64,000 nt of DNA from Setoptus koraiensis (Eukaryota > Arthropoda): the NCBI GenBank assembly GCA_048013815.1, contig CM106586.1, positions 10,850,001 to 10,914,000 of the forward strand, written 5' to 3'. Both the position numbers and the translations under genes were made by a program. Positions within the stretch are counted from its first letter, which is position 1. Each line of letters begins with the position of its first letter. Shown here piece after piece: positions 11,901 through 24,700 of this stretch. The notes under the pieces are model-generated. The model did not search any database and had not been told where the DNA came from. It saw only the letters and a list, made by a program, of their open reading frames with translations.

Positions 11901-12996
11901 ATATATTTATATATATAGAGCATGTTCCGGGAAACGCACAACCTGCACCACAACATACGACAGGTAACAAAAGAAATCTGGCCGAGAGCGACTCTGTTGA
12001 CGTCAATGCCATCGTCGGTGCGAGTGAGAAACGGACAGGCCGACCCAGAGACCCACAAGTGAGACAAGTGAACACAAAAGTTGAGACTCCACCAAAATAG
12101 CAATTCTCGTGCAATTCGGCATGTTTCGTGGGCTTATGCCATGATGCATACAGCCGCACTGGGCCTCAATCTGTATTCTTTTTCACTTTTGTTCTAGGGA
12201 TTGGTCATAGGAACGAGAAAGTTCAAGCGAAATTCCAAACACTGACTCAACAAGGCGAACTCAAGCAGAGTGACAAAAACAATGAATTGAACTGTAAATG
12301 CTGCCTCAAAATTTGGCCAAGCACCAGCCTAGCAAAGTGTTAGATGCAACAAAAAAAAAATCAACACTCTCTCCCTCTGGTGAGCTCGCATCGCTATAGG
12401 GATTATGTGAAGGATATAAATGCGGCGCCCAAATGAGTGGGCTAGTATATGTACAAAGCAAAGCCAAGGAGTGCTGAACAATCTACATTATGACGTTTGT
12501 TTGTATTGTTTTTATGCCTCTCACAAATATCAATGAAAATCAGTAGTGACTGATCATCGAGAACAAATATTTTTCTTTCTATTTTCAATTGTGTTTGTGT
12601 GTGTGTAAGGCCCTATTACCTGTGTTGTTGTTGTTGTTGTTGTTGTTACATATAGGGTTTACTAGCAACGAAGATTTCAACTATCAAGCAATCTCTATAC
12701 AGATAAAAGAGAGTAGAAATGATCGTCGGGTCGTTGCAACAAAAATTGTTGCTTTTCTTCATCGTCCAGAGGGTGAATCATTGAGGACAAAAGTGGTGGC
12801 TCAATGACGATTCCGGCTCCAGGCACCATACAGAAAGATAACTTTTCATTGGCTTCTTGGTATCGAATCCGTTGTGTTATCCGTTTGACAGAAACGTGAT
12901 TCGCGTGTATATATGATTGGTTGGTAATGACTGATTATGTCGGCTGTTACACTGTGTTATTGTAGTGTGGCTTTATGTAAAAAAACAAAACCATTG
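8947..12996. other. Intergenic, simple-repeat rich
   Basis: Four kilobases between the FERM gene start and the 3' end of the G-gamma gene. It contains a CA tract at 9704-9724, a GA tract at 9909-9928, CAA/CAG runs near 10003-10040, a TA run at 10548-10560, a TTG run at 12627-12647 and scattered ATGAATGA stretches (9868-9882). Several short frames exist but none resembles a known protein. The 3' UTR of G-gamma and upstream exons or the promoter of the FERM gene are expected here. Confidence 0.4.
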
Positions 12997-13350
12997 TCAT
13001 AAAATTGGACAATTCCTCCGTTTTCTGAACGGATTTTTCTTGGGCGACTTTTCAAAACCATTGACCAAATAATCGCTCGCTTGCGTGGTCTCAACAAAAT
13101 TCTTCACCAGGGACAAAAAAGGATTGGCGGATATGAGGCACGTGAAGAGGAAAACAAAAAGATATTAGTTTGATGTGGAACAATTGAAGTTTTACTGATT
13201 GCCACTCAAATTGCCGCTTGGGCCGCTTACCTTGAGATCGTCCAGAGCCTGCGAGACTTTTATCCTAGGAATTTCAGCTTCGCGCCTGAGCTGTTCGTTG
13301 TTGAGCTCAAGCAATTGTTCGGCGGTCAAAGGCTTCTTACGGCTTGTCAT
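12997..13350 (-). CDS. Heterotrimeric G protein gamma subunit, two exons
   Basis: Found by reading the minus strand for splice-joined short frames. Exon 1 is 13350-13231 (40 codons, ends DDLK before GTAAGC) and exon 2 is 13101-12997 (begins NFVETT after a pyrimidine-rich GAAG acceptor). Together they give 74 residues. Landmarks are QLRREAEIPRIKVSQALDDL, which pairs with [20 protein letters not shown] of mammalian gamma, then DYLVNGF, and the C-terminal NPFRKRRNCPIL. The last four residues CPIL are a CaaX box; Leu at the end predicts geranylgeranylation, which anchors the beta-gamma dimer to membrane. The intron position after the 'DL(M/K)' helix is where vertebrate gamma genes are also split. 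The Asn-Pro-Phe-Arg motif before the CaaX is diagnostic. It is surrounded by non-coding repeats, so it is easily missed. Confidence 0.95.
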
Positions 13351-14933
13351 GATCAACAATGTAAATAGAGTGACTAAATTAAAGATGAGTGAAGGTGGTA
13401 TAAAATGATGCTGTTCTCTCGTGAGTGTGATATGTTTTTGTTCGCAATGGATAAAATGTCCACCTAAATTAGTTGCTGTGTGTTTGTTTTTACAATGCTA
13501 GAAAACGATTTTGGTTGTTGACATATTTTTGTGATTCATTGTTTTATTGCAATATATTATACTAATGTCAGAGTGTGTGTGTATACGGTCGTCTCGTACC
13601 AAATCAGACAGCTAAAAGGCTAAAACACCAGAAATTCTAATTGTAGCCAATGGTGGTGCTAGCATATTTTCGCTGCTGGCCATATTGTCTAATTGGGTAC
13701 GCGGGCCTGTGCTTTTTATTTTTGTCTCAATCTATCGGTCTCACAAGTGCATTGGTACTACAACCGCATTGCTCGCCGCCCACCGACTATTGTTGGCGAA
13801 AATGTCTCTCTGTCTCTCTCTGTCTGTCTCTTTGGCCTATTGGCTGGCCTCGCTGGAATCGCAAGTGCTGAAAGCGTCTCGTTGGTGGTTGGGATTGGTT
13901 GTTGTTCTGTTGCTGGTGGATGGGCTCGTAGAATGCTCGTGTGTGTGTGTGTGGGTATTTATTTATTTTATGCAGTGCGGTGTATAAAATAAAACACTGA
14001 CCAATTAGGGCAAATTGCGGGGCAATGAGACAGACGACGACTTGATTGAATGAATGAACCAATGTCCAGATATGTGAATGAACGAGAATTTATGAATGAA
14101 CAAAATATATGAATGAACGCAATGTACAGTGGAGGCCACAGTGGCTGTTGTTGGCTTACTACTACCCCCAGCTAGGCCCCAGCCATTACATGGCCAGGCT
14201 GGCACACGCACACACACACACGCACACCAAGCGAGCAAACAACACCAGCGATCCGATGGCCTCGATTCGGCAAGCTGTCGACGCATGCTCGGCGCCCCAA
14301 CTACCTAGCTGGCTGGCTGGCTGGCTGGCTGGCTAGCTAGCTGGCTAGCTGGATAGTAGTGGAGGATTTATGAATGAAATTTGCTCGTTCTCTCACTTGG
14401 CGTGTTTCTAGGCCAAGCTGCGAGCCTCAGTGAGTGGTTGTGTGTGTGTCTATGTGCCCTCAAATGCAGTTGGGGCCCCACACACGCACACACACACACA
14501 CACACGCACAGTTGGGGCTGGATGGGGGCCGGGGGTCGGCTGGGGTGACGCACCGATAATAACTGAGTTAGAGTTAGCTGCATCGTGTGCGTGTGTGTGT
14601 CGCCGTTGTTGCCGTTGAACAGGAAACTAGGTCAAGCAAGCACCATATGAGCCAATAGAGGAGCCGTAGTGATTTGGCACCGTTTGAGTCGCCAGCGCCA
14701 CCATTGGCTTGCCACTGCAGCCCGGCCTGTTGTGCGAACGAACGCGCATTTATATGAATGAAACTTGCCCGTGTGTCACACGCACACACACACACACACA
14801 CACACGCACACATATCCGCAGTTGCAGCAGCGGCGCTATGCCGCGGCGACTATAGCGACTTTCGCGAGCGCGCGCTCGTTAGTTTGCATCCACTTGTTTC
14901 ACTCGTTGGGCGCTTTTGTGGCCCCGCGAATCG

Positions 14934-14984
<51 letters not shown>

Positions 14985-16078
14985 ACGCACGCCGTGGATC
15001 AATGAATGAACTCGTGCAAAGCCGCTCCGTATATCGGCGCGCGTCAAATTGCGGTTTATTTATATTGTTTCGCTCGGGTCGGGCCCCATCTCGCGCTGGC
15101 GGGATTCTCGCCGACTCTCGCCGACCGTCGCGGCGGTTCGCTCGCAGCCTGCAGTGGCCAATCGCACTGTCTGCGCTATGTAACACAGAGTCCGATGCAG
15201 GGGCCCCCATGACCCAGTGAGTCCATTCGTGACCAATAGAGACCAGACGCGCTGACAGCCACCAGACTGCACGGCCGGCCAGTGGCCGGATCTTGAGCGC
15301 AGTCTGGTGGCAAGTCGCTGCTATATTACAAATGTAACAAATGCAGCCGGCGCATGCAACCATGATCCAATGTGACACGCAGTTATGGCATTCATCTTTG
15401 ACGGGCGCACGAGAAAAATCTGCTCGCTAGATGGACTCTCTCTCTCTATCTAGTGTTTGATACGTGTCTGATAGCGTGACAGTGGCCAGACTAGAGACAC
15501 TGACCACTCGTCATGCACTGCAGCGCGGTGGCGCACGTCTTATTTATCTCCGCGTCCAGCCATTCGACAGTCACAGGCTATTCAAGTTTGCGCACCGTTC
15601 GGGTTGGCGCGCCGCTCGGGTTGGCGAGATACGCGCCCACAAACAGTGCACAGTTTATCGCGGGCGCGCGCGCGCGCGTTCGAAAAAAAAACGCAAGAAA
15701 AGTCATGTTCAGCTGGCAAGTTAATGGGGCCCATTCATTTAACGGGTCGGGTCCGGCGCGGCCGAACGCGCCATCGAACATTGACTAAAATATTTGTGTG
15801 TGTGTGTGTGTCATGTTTCTATATTTGCCGCGACATGTGCTCAACTGTCACGTCAGGGGCCCCGCTGAGAGCGAGCGGCTCGCCAATTGGGGCACTTAAT
15901 GATGTTTTTTTGGTTCGCTGCTGGAATAATCGGTGCGGCCCGATGGACGATACCGCGCCGACCGGGCCGCACCGATGCAGGCGGGCGCACCGACGGAGAC
16001 GGCGGCGGCACCACGGACAACTGGCAGCTTCCTTGACATCTGACAATTGTGAATTCAATTGCGACGGGGACGCAACAA
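13351..16078. other. Non-coding, CA-tract cluster and CpG-rich upstream region
   Basis: Upstream of G-gamma. From 14040 to 15010 several CA tracts (14205-14228, 14481-14510, 14779-14812, 14934-14987) alternate with ATGAATGAA elements. A GGCT repeat lies at 14306-14345. From 15 kb the sequence becomes CpG-rich, with GC runs at 15660-15680. Frames across the CA tracts encode only His/Thr or Cys/Val repeats. No coding exon is supported. Confidence 0.4.
14040..15010. repeat. Cluster of CA microsatellites with ATGAATGAA elements
   Basis: Four CA tracts within 0.8 kb, the longest at 14934-14987. Each lies near a copy of ATGAATGAA, at about 14048, 14092, 14109, 14369, 14755 and 15001. Three of these copies continue as variants of ATTTGCTCG or ACTTGCCCG. 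This looks like a degenerate module of roughly 300-400 bp repeated several times, with CA expansion inside it. Confidence 0.55.
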
Positions 16079-16134
16079 TATAAAAGTACCGGGCCATTTT
16101 GCGCTGCGACGCTCACGCGTCGCGATTGACGTCA
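16079..16134 (+). promoter_or_regulatory. Candidate TATA promoter with CRE-like site
   Basis: TATAAAAG lies at 16079-16086 on the plus strand in CpG-rich sequence. A perfect TGACGTCA palindrome, the CREB/ATF site, is at 16127-16134, near or just after the expected start. A spliceable unit lies directly downstream (donor 16493, acceptor 16541). No start site can be proved from sequence. Confidence 0.4.
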
Positions 16135-16404
16135 CTTAAAATCGCGCGCACTCACATCATTATCTGTCAATTTGGGCGAGAGCATTTCGGGACATTTGCA
16201 ACAGCGACGCCGACAACGACGCCGACACTGACAGCGCCAGTGACAGCACCAGTGACAGTGACAGCGACAGTGACAGCGACAATCTCTATCGCGGAAGAGG
16301 CGCAAAGCCGAGGAGCCGCGGATTCGTTTCTGGTTCGGCCTAGTTATCGCCAGTCGGCGGCCACCAGCAACCAGTTAGCTGCTGTAAATATTGAACTTGT
16401 CTCT

Positions 16405-16672
16405 ATGGGTGACCTAGCGACTCGGCGGCGGCGCCGGCCGCGATCCGTCGAGTCGCTAGGCGCAATTGACTGGCAGAGCTGGCGAGCACCAGGTGAGTGT
16501 TGCGAGAATAAGAAATAAACCGCTTCAATCTTTCCCCACAGACCAATTTCGGGTCTCGCCAAGCCAGGCTCGCAGCGAGCGAGCGGACGGGCCGCGCAAC
16601 GCGCGCGCGTTCGCAAATAGGGACGCGCGCGGCGCGCTAGCTCTCGTGCAACCAACGAGCAACCGAATCTAG
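16405..16672 (+). CDS. Possible small Arg-rich protein or 5' exons of a transcript
   Basis: Downstream of a TATA box there is a canonical 49-bp intron, 16493-16541 (GTGAGT donor, CTTTCCCCACAG acceptor). From the ATG at 16405 the frame stays open across this intron to a TAG at 16670-16672. It would encode 72 residues, starting MGDLATRRRRRPRSVESL and rich in Arg, Ala and Ser. I recognise no family and the composition follows the local GC-rich DNA. The exons could equally be untranslated leader of a longer transcript: a second ATG in good context lies at 16735 (MEAGEEIRSVLTPQ), closed after 18 codons unless spliced. The splice signal is good; the coding call is weak. Confidence 0.28.
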
Positions 16673-18701
16673 GTCAAACTCGAACAACAACAACAACAAC
16701 AGCGACAACAGCAACAACAACACCAGCGCCAGCCATGGAAGCTGGCGAAGAAATCCGCTCGGTCTTGACACCACAAACTGCACTCCGGTAGCGCACTCAC
16801 ACACACTCACAAACAAGTTATAACACATCGGAACACAATAGGCCCGCTCCTCGGCTAACCCGTTGCTGGTCTGTGTCGGGGGCCCCGGCCCCGGCGCGTT
16901 CATTGAGAAACAGGCGACCGGCTAAGCGAGAGCCAGGGCAGCGCAAAGGTGCGCAAAGGCGCGCTCGACATGAACAGTGTGTGTTATTTTAGCTTGGCCA
17001 ATATCGGTGACCTATCAGTTTTCATCTCGCATTACAAGCCGCGCCGTTGTTGTTGTTGCCTCTTGTCGGCGGGCCCTTCGTGAATCTTGCACGCAGCAGC
17101 TCCCCCCGACAGTGTCCAAAAGAGCGCAGCCCTCCACTGGAGCCCCTCTCAAAGAGGCCAATTTTATCTGTGAGGCATCTGTGGGTCGCTGGTCGTATCG
17201 CAACAACAACAGCGCCACCGCCAGCCGGAAGATAGATCAATCATTTCTAGATTGTACGCTCAGGCTGGCTGGCTAGACTTCTTTCTCTCGCTCAACATAC
17301 TACAAATTTACCACCTGCTATCTGTATCAGTCAATCATAAAATTGGTGTCGCACATCTTGGCACATTTTAACAAATACGGATGCAGTAGACGTGAATGAG
17401 TCCGCTCATATCGGCACCAAATTGATACAAAAGTACATGTTGCAAACTTAAAACCATCCCAACTCTGCCACGCTTCTTTGTGCGCGACCCCACAAACTCC
17501 CTCGCGATATCCCACACACTCTCCCTCACAAAATCCAACAGATACTGCCCAGCGCACAATATCGATAAGTACACACACAATACCCCTAGTCACCTGTGCC
17601 GGTCTCATAAGCTGCCTCTCCATTATTATCTTTGCACGTCATCTCACAGCGGAAATGAGACACATGACCCGTGGCGCTAAGAAAAGAGGCTCGAGAAAGA
17701 AAAATATGCATTCAATTCTGCCAAATCCGCCCACGAAATCAACTGATTCAGATGCGACTGGATCCGAAAAAAGGTTTCGAACGGTCGCGGCATTTTCCGT
17801 CTGAGCACGAAAAAATGTAAAAATTTCGGACGAAAATTTCGGACGAAAATTTCAGATTTTCTCGTTCCTTCATCGCGAACCTGATCACTGCTCCATGTAA
17901 AGCTTGGCTGAAGGTTGTCAATCTGGAGATCAGCGCAAGTTACATTTTTGATTGGCCTTCTCAATTCGAATTTCGAAAATTGATCGCTCCATCGATCAAT
18001 CCAAGGCTTTGATTCAAAGCATTCGACTGATCGAAAATAATTGTGGACGCGAGATCGCAACGATCCACGACGTCGTCATTGTCGAGAGCTGTTAAGTGTT
18101 TTTCGTTATGAATCTCGGTCTTTTATCTCTTCGGACAAGTTGTGAAGTCTGAATTAGATGATGAGTGTTCCTCGCCACTACGAGTGTCATCACGCTGAAA
18201 TTTATTGTTTCGAAGTATCGGTCGGGGCATTCAAAACAGAGTGTATAAATGATGTATAAAATTTCTTCGGGTGTCCAGTTATTAATTGGCTCGTTGTCGA
18301 CCATTTGTTAATTGGTGCCGAGGCAGTCAGCCTTCTCGTCCAAACTGGTCGCTCCACATACTGTTGAGCATGATGCGTGCAAGAATTAATGGGATCGTTG
18401 ATTCGGTCGCCTCATTAGCATTCTCGCTACGTGGAATGGCCTCTCCGATTGGGGCTCGCATTCAGACTATCGAGACATCCACTCTAGTCACACAGTATGA
18501 TTAGTTGCAATAAATATTCGTAGCCAGCGTATTTTTTGGTTCGGGCGCCAAAGGAGAATTTCTTCGTTGTTCGCCGTACAGCAGCAGCAAATAATCAATG
18601 AAAACATTTTACATAGGACAAGATAATGCAGAAATTGCTGGCTGAAAGTAGCTCCTATTAATATCACTGTTGTCTCATCACCACAAATAAACAATGGCCG
18701 G
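16673..18701. other. Intergenic, no recognised gene
   Basis: Two kilobases between the 16-kb spliced unit and the 3' end of UNC79. It holds a CAA run at 16684-16720, a direct repeat of a 14-bp unit TTTCGGACGAAAAT near 17825-17853, and TTCGAA-rich sequence at 17962-17982. Frames of up to 127 codons exist (17677-18060, minus) but have no family features. The 3' UTR of UNC79 is expected near 18.6-18.7 kb. Confidence 0.4.
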
Positions 18702-21700
18702 CTAGACACAATAGATGGGGGCGGCCTGTGACGATTGAATCTCTATGTGGGCCATCTTGTATTGAACCTTCTCCAGCCAGCTCAATAGGCGATTGTTGAG
18801 CCTGTCGGCGTCTTGGCGCGACACATCGGGCGGCTGCCACTCGATGCACTTTTGGAGCCTCATGGCCAAGTTGCCCGATTTGCTTCTGCCCTCGTAGGCG
18901 TGAAATACCGAGTTCCATTGAGGCAGGTACTGTGTTGAAAAATTTAACCAACCAATAACAAATTTCGGTTGCGCACGAGTTCCGGTTGCGCACGAGTTCC
19001 GGTTGCGCGAGATTTTCGGTTGCGCGAGATTTTCGGTTGCGCGAGATTTTCGGTTGGAAAAGCGCGAGAGAAGAATCGAGGGTGGAAATTGGAAACGGAC
19101 AGTGGTTAGTTGGTAGTTGTTAGTGGAAATGTTGGTTCGGTGGGGCCGAAATGCCGGTTCGGTGGGCAAAAACTTACTCTGACCAAAATGGACGAATTGC
19201 TCTCGATGAGCGACTCAATTAGTTGCAAGAAATGCGTGCTCACCATCTCGGACATGACCCTGGAATGATCGACGAGTCGCAGCACGCCGGGCGTTATCTT
19301 GGCCCAAAAGTCGTCTAGCATCGATTGACAGAATTGAAATTGTTCGCTAGAGGGCGAATTTTGCTGACAAATACTCTCGCAATACATTGTCCACAATTGG
19401 CACAATAGAAAGGCGTGAAATAAACCTGACATATGGAGTACGCTCTCTTTTGATTGTTCGGCAAAGCAGGCGAGTATGACTTGCACGTGCTCGGCAACGT
19501 TGCCGTTCTTTTCCACAGGTATGGGCTGACAATTGACAGTGTGCGATTGAAAATAGTTCAAATACAGCACCGAATGCTGCAGCGAGCCCAATATAATCCA
19601 GGACAACTGTCTAATGTGCGACACACAGTCTATGAATTCGCGGGGCCCCTGCTGCAGCGACGGCGAGCTGTACAGCCAGGGCATGTAGCGCAGCACGGCC
19701 CTGTTGTCGTTTCCGTTTGTTTGGCTTATTTCTATGGCGAGAAACTGTGATATGCCCGCCTTGACGTGACCGCCGAATGTGTCCCTGTTGACGTACGAAT
19801 GATACGACGAGGCGCCCCCGCCCCCGCCCGCCGACGAGCTGATGAGGTTGTCGTTGATGCGACTAATGGCGTGCACGTCGGTGATGAATTCCAACAGGTC
19901 GCCGTTGTATTGGCGCAAGCATTCGCCCACATTTGTCACGTACGTGCCCGCCTGATTTATGATCGCTTCGTCGATTTTCAGCGTGTCCCGAATGACGCCC
20001 GGCGGCAAAATGCCGCCAACGTCCTGCAATATGAACAATATCAACAACAGCAAATTGTCCTCGAGAATCATGATGCGATACTTGACCACTTGAATGAGCT
20101 CGTAGGCTATGGTGCGCGGAATGAGATACTTTTCGCGATCGCGCCCGAACAACCGGCAACAATTGTGATCTATTTCTAGCAACTGCTCGTACCGGAACTG
20201 CGAATTCAGTATGGTGTAACTGATTATCTTAGCGTAGGGCTCCAGTATGGTCTTGCACGACGACATGTACGACACCTTGGAGGTGGACAATATGATGCGC
20301 ATAATGGGCGTCATTATCATGGAGCACGAGGACGGTATTGAGGTGTCGTTGGCGTTGTTGTTGGCGCCGGCCAGCGCGCCCGACGGCCCGTTTTGCAAAA
20401 ATTGACTTGTGGTAGAGCTGAAATTTGCCGCCGCTTGTTGCCCGCCGGACTGCTGACCCGCGCCGCCGCCCAAGCCCGGCGAACACACCCCGCTCGACTG
20501 GTGATGATTGGCCTGACTTGCGCCGCCGCCCGACGACGACGACGCGCCGCCCGTGCCCGTGTTGCCGCTGTAGCGCGGCAGCGCCAGCAACAGCTTGCGC
20601 AAGAAATTCTCCCACTGGGTCATGAACGCGGTCCACGGAGGCACCGTTATCAGGTCGGTGATGATGCACTCGAAATAGGTGGCCACATTCTCGAGAATGG
20701 TCATTAGAGACGACGCTTGGGGCAAATTCTTCTGTCGGTTGAGGTCGTCGAACAGTTTGCACAATGGCGACAACTGGTTCAAATCGGTGAAATCCGCCAA
20801 CGCGGTGGCCATGCTGCGATAAAATTCGTAATCGGTGAAATGTGACGTAAATATCTGATGGAACACGTTGTTTTCGGCGAGATCGTGCAACGAAACACGG
20901 ATAAATTGACGGGCCACCGACGACGAGCCGCCCACTAGATGCACGTTGCTGCCCGTTTGCCACGAGTAAACGTTAGACATGCTGTAACGGGCCACCAGGC
21001 GCAATATGTTGGGCAGCATGGAGGCGGCCATTGATGGCTCGTGGTGCACAAATGTCTCCAATATTATCATGCAAATAGACAAATCTTTGTCGGAAAATTC
21101 CTCAATGAACGAGTGCCTGTTTATCATGGCGATTTGTTCGTTTAGCGACGACGGCGAAGAAAAACTCATCGGAATGGGCGGAACGGGCGGCGTTGTGCTG
21201 CTGCGTTTGTTGTTGCGGCTTGCACCGCTGCCGGTGCCGTCAGCCAGCCCGCCGGCCGCTTGCTTGCTCGGGCCGGCCGCCGGCCCGAGTTGTTGTTGTT
21301 GTTGTTGTTGCTGCTGCTGTTGCTGCTTCTTGCCCCATTTCTTGCCAGTGCCGGCGGCGCGTTGCTGCGGCTTATCCGCCAGGGCTTGCTCGCAAACGGA
21401 AGTGCTGTCCAAGCTCTTGCGAATGGACGAATGGTGGCTGGCGCCCGCAACAGGTTGCTGCTGATTTTGGGCCGGTTGACGAGAGGCGGCGCTGCTGGGC
21501 GCCTGTTTTTTCTTGTTTGTCTGCTTGTTGACGAGAGACAGATTTGACGACGACGTTGACGCGTCGGGCTCAAACAGCGCATCGGCACCCGCCGCCGCCG
21601 CCGACGACGACTGTTGCGTAATGGTGGCGCTGCTGTTGGCCCGGCCCGTCAGGCCCGCTCTCGCCGTCTTAGCGCCGCCGTGCAGCGACGGCTGGTAGTG

Positions 21701-24700
21701 TTTGGTCTGGTCGGGCGACAACACCACACAGTCGGACTGTTTGGTGGCATTGTGACAACCGGAAGTCGTTGCTTGGCCACCGGAAGTTGCACCGCTGCTG
21801 CTGCTGTTTGTTAGCTGGCCAGCGCTTGATTGAGCTGCTGCTGTTGTTGGTGGTTGCGTCAGCGTAGAACAGTCTATTATCACGGAGGAAGAGGCAGATA
21901 TTGTTGGCTTGTCTGTTGTTGGCTGCTTCGATGTGAGCTGCTCGTGGCTCAATTGGGCCGCTATTGGTGGCGACATTCGAAAACCAACGAATTGGGTGTT
22001 TTCGCCGGCTCGCAGTGCCGCCGCCGCCGCATGCTCGCCGTGCCCGCCGACATGATGGGCAAAATCGCCGGCCGGCTCGTCGGGCCGCAATGGCGAACCA
22101 ACCACGTTCCGAATGGTGGAGCCGTGAGCGGCGCTGTTCAGGTGGGCGCTGTTGTTAGAGTTGAAGCCGGGCCCGATGGGCAGCAGTCGCTCGGCGGCCG
22201 GAAGCGTGATGGTGGAGTTATTTTTCGAGCTAGAGCTGGCGCTGCCCGGCGACACAAGCGACCCGATGGAACTTTGCGAGGCCACGGGCCGGGTGCGCAA
22301 TTCGCGCATATCAATGCCTATGGGCAGCAGGCGCTCCTTGGCCATGCACTGCGAGCCGCTTGCCGCGGGCAAGCGCATTGTATGCTGTGAGCCGGCGGCG
22401 GCTCCCGATTGCGAGCCGGGCTGCAACGCCGGCCCGAACGGATCGCCGGCGCCCGGCACAGCCGGACCCGTGTCGGCACCGGCGTTGTCGTTGATGTCAA
22501 CGGTGGAGGTGGCCGACGACAGCGGATACAGCTTGCTGTCGAAGGATTTCTTTTTCGATTTGGCCTTCACATTCAGGCTGTCGCTTGTGTCCGCCTTGAT
22601 GAGGGCCTTGCCGTGCCTCAACGGGCTACCGCCGCTCGTCGCCTTGAGCAGCGACGGCGAGCTAGTCGAGGGCGTGATGGTGTCCGCGCCGGCCACTGTC
22701 AACTGGTGGTGGTCGCCGCCGGAAGCCGCCTGCGGCGGATTGCCCGCCGACTGTCTGTTCGTTTGGCTCACCTGGCCACTGTCGTCGCGCCGCTGATGAT
22801 GCAAGCCCGTGTGTGTCTGAGCGGTAGTGGCAGCTGACTGTTTCAGCTGGGTGTCCGATGCGCTTGCGTGATGCGCAGCCGCTCTAGTGGCTGGCGCCAC
22901 TTCCGGTTGCAGTTTGGCGCCGCCGCTGGCTGTGGCGCCTGCCCCTGCTTGCGGCAAACTGCTTGGAATTCTGCCACAATTCGCTGCCGCCATGGATTGG
23001 TGGTGTTCGGCGAGCAATTTCGTGGGCGACATGGTCACTTTTCGGGCCGCCTTGTCGGCCGCTTGCAATCGCTGCTTGGCCCTGCTTTGGGCCGCCGTTT
23101 CGGGCGAATGATGATCGGTGGCGCTCGCGCCCTTGCCTGGTGTGCCGGCGGCGCCACCGGAAGTGGATGGTGCGCCGTTGTTGCTGGCGTGCCCATAAGC
23201 GTGATACAAGTTACAGTCCGGTGGTTGTGCAGTTTGGTTGTTGTGCAGCGACAGTGACGGCTCGTTGGCGTTTGTGCCCGCCGAGTCGCGCACCCGCATG
23301 AGGCAGCGGTCGACGGAAGTGTCCAGTTGCGAGCAGCTTAGGTGCGACTCGAGCGTGTTGATGATGATCTGCATGAGCATTTGAACTTGTTTTTTTAGAT
23401 TGGCCTGGCTGAATTGGTATTTGTAGAGGAAGGTTAGCACGGACATTAGCCACGATTGGCGCATTAGCGGATTGAGCAGCCACAGCGAATAGGTGGGCGA
23501 CTGAAGCGCGTCATATTGCACGTCTTCGGGCGCCGGACAATAGACGAGCACGGGCAAGCACGTGTCCAATATGATGCTGCCCAGCGAGTAGTTGAAGTCT
23601 AGTACGCGCGGCAGTGAGCTTAGGAAAGCGTTGAAGACGGGCAATAGTCGCAACGAGGTGGCCGGTATCAGGAAATTCTTGCGAGCGGCCGAGTAGCCCA
23701 TGAGTATATTTAGGTGACGCAATACAATTTGCTGATGCCGGGTCATGGTTTTGGCCGATTGCGGATGCGACGGATCGGGCTTCGAAAAGAACTGCATCAA
23801 CAGAAATATGAGCGAGTGGTTTGTGTCGCGGTCCTCGTCCGACACCCGATGCACCACGCTAAAGATGTGATTCTCTTGGGCGAGCTCGTTCATGACGCGC
23901 CCGTCATCTATGAGCGAATTGGGCAAATGCTGGTGCAGCTTGTCGGGCAGCAGCGGGCCCACGTTGGTGATGGCCGACATAAAACGGGAATTTTTGCGCT
24001 TTATGAGCGACTGTGACGTCAAATAGGCGATCGATTGATGGCGCGACGAGGTGCTCTTGCCGTGCTGCAGCACCTTGGCCGCCTGGCCGGCCTTGCCCGC
24101 CGCGTGGTCCGTCTGTTGCGCGGGATTGGCCGGATGCGTCTGATTCGCGGCCGGGTACGGGCCGGCCTGCTGTGCGCCGGACGGGCCGGCCTGAGGCGCA
24201 CAGTTAGCCTGATTCACACAGTTGGGGCCCAGCTGCTGCCTGTACTGGGCGCACAGGTCCTTGCGGCGCAACTGCAACTTGTCGCTCATCCGGTACGACA
24301 GCGAGCGCGACAGGTGCGTCTCGCGCAGCGCCTCCTTGGCGCGGCCGATCTTGCGCTGATACAGCTCGTTGGTGGTGTTGGCACTCTTGAGGCCCTGAAT
24401 GGCACTTCCGGTTATCTCGCCCGTCTGCTGCAGGTATATTTGGGCCTCGAGGAAGAGCGTGTCGAAGCGGTTCAAAAAGAAGTCCCACGTGAGAAAGCGC
24501 CGGTCGCTGAGATGATTGTACAACTGGAAGACGCTTTGCAGTATCATGGGCCGGTCGATGATGATGCTGTCAAACTGGGTCTCGAGGCACCACAGCAGCA
24601 GCTTCAGCGCCGACGTGTTCATCATCTCGAGGCTGAGCAGGGCCCGCTGGGCCACGGTGGCCTCTATGTCGTCCAGGCAGCGCACCACGTAACAGAAGGC

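Noticed and set aside
14758-15378. Frames of 80-159 codons over CA tracts
   Set aside because: They consist mainly of His-Thr or Val-Cys dipeptide repeats forced by the microsatellite.
17677-18060. 127-codon minus-strand frame near UNC79
   Set aside because: No recognisable domain, no flanking splice or promoter logic, and length is within chance for AT-balanced sequence.
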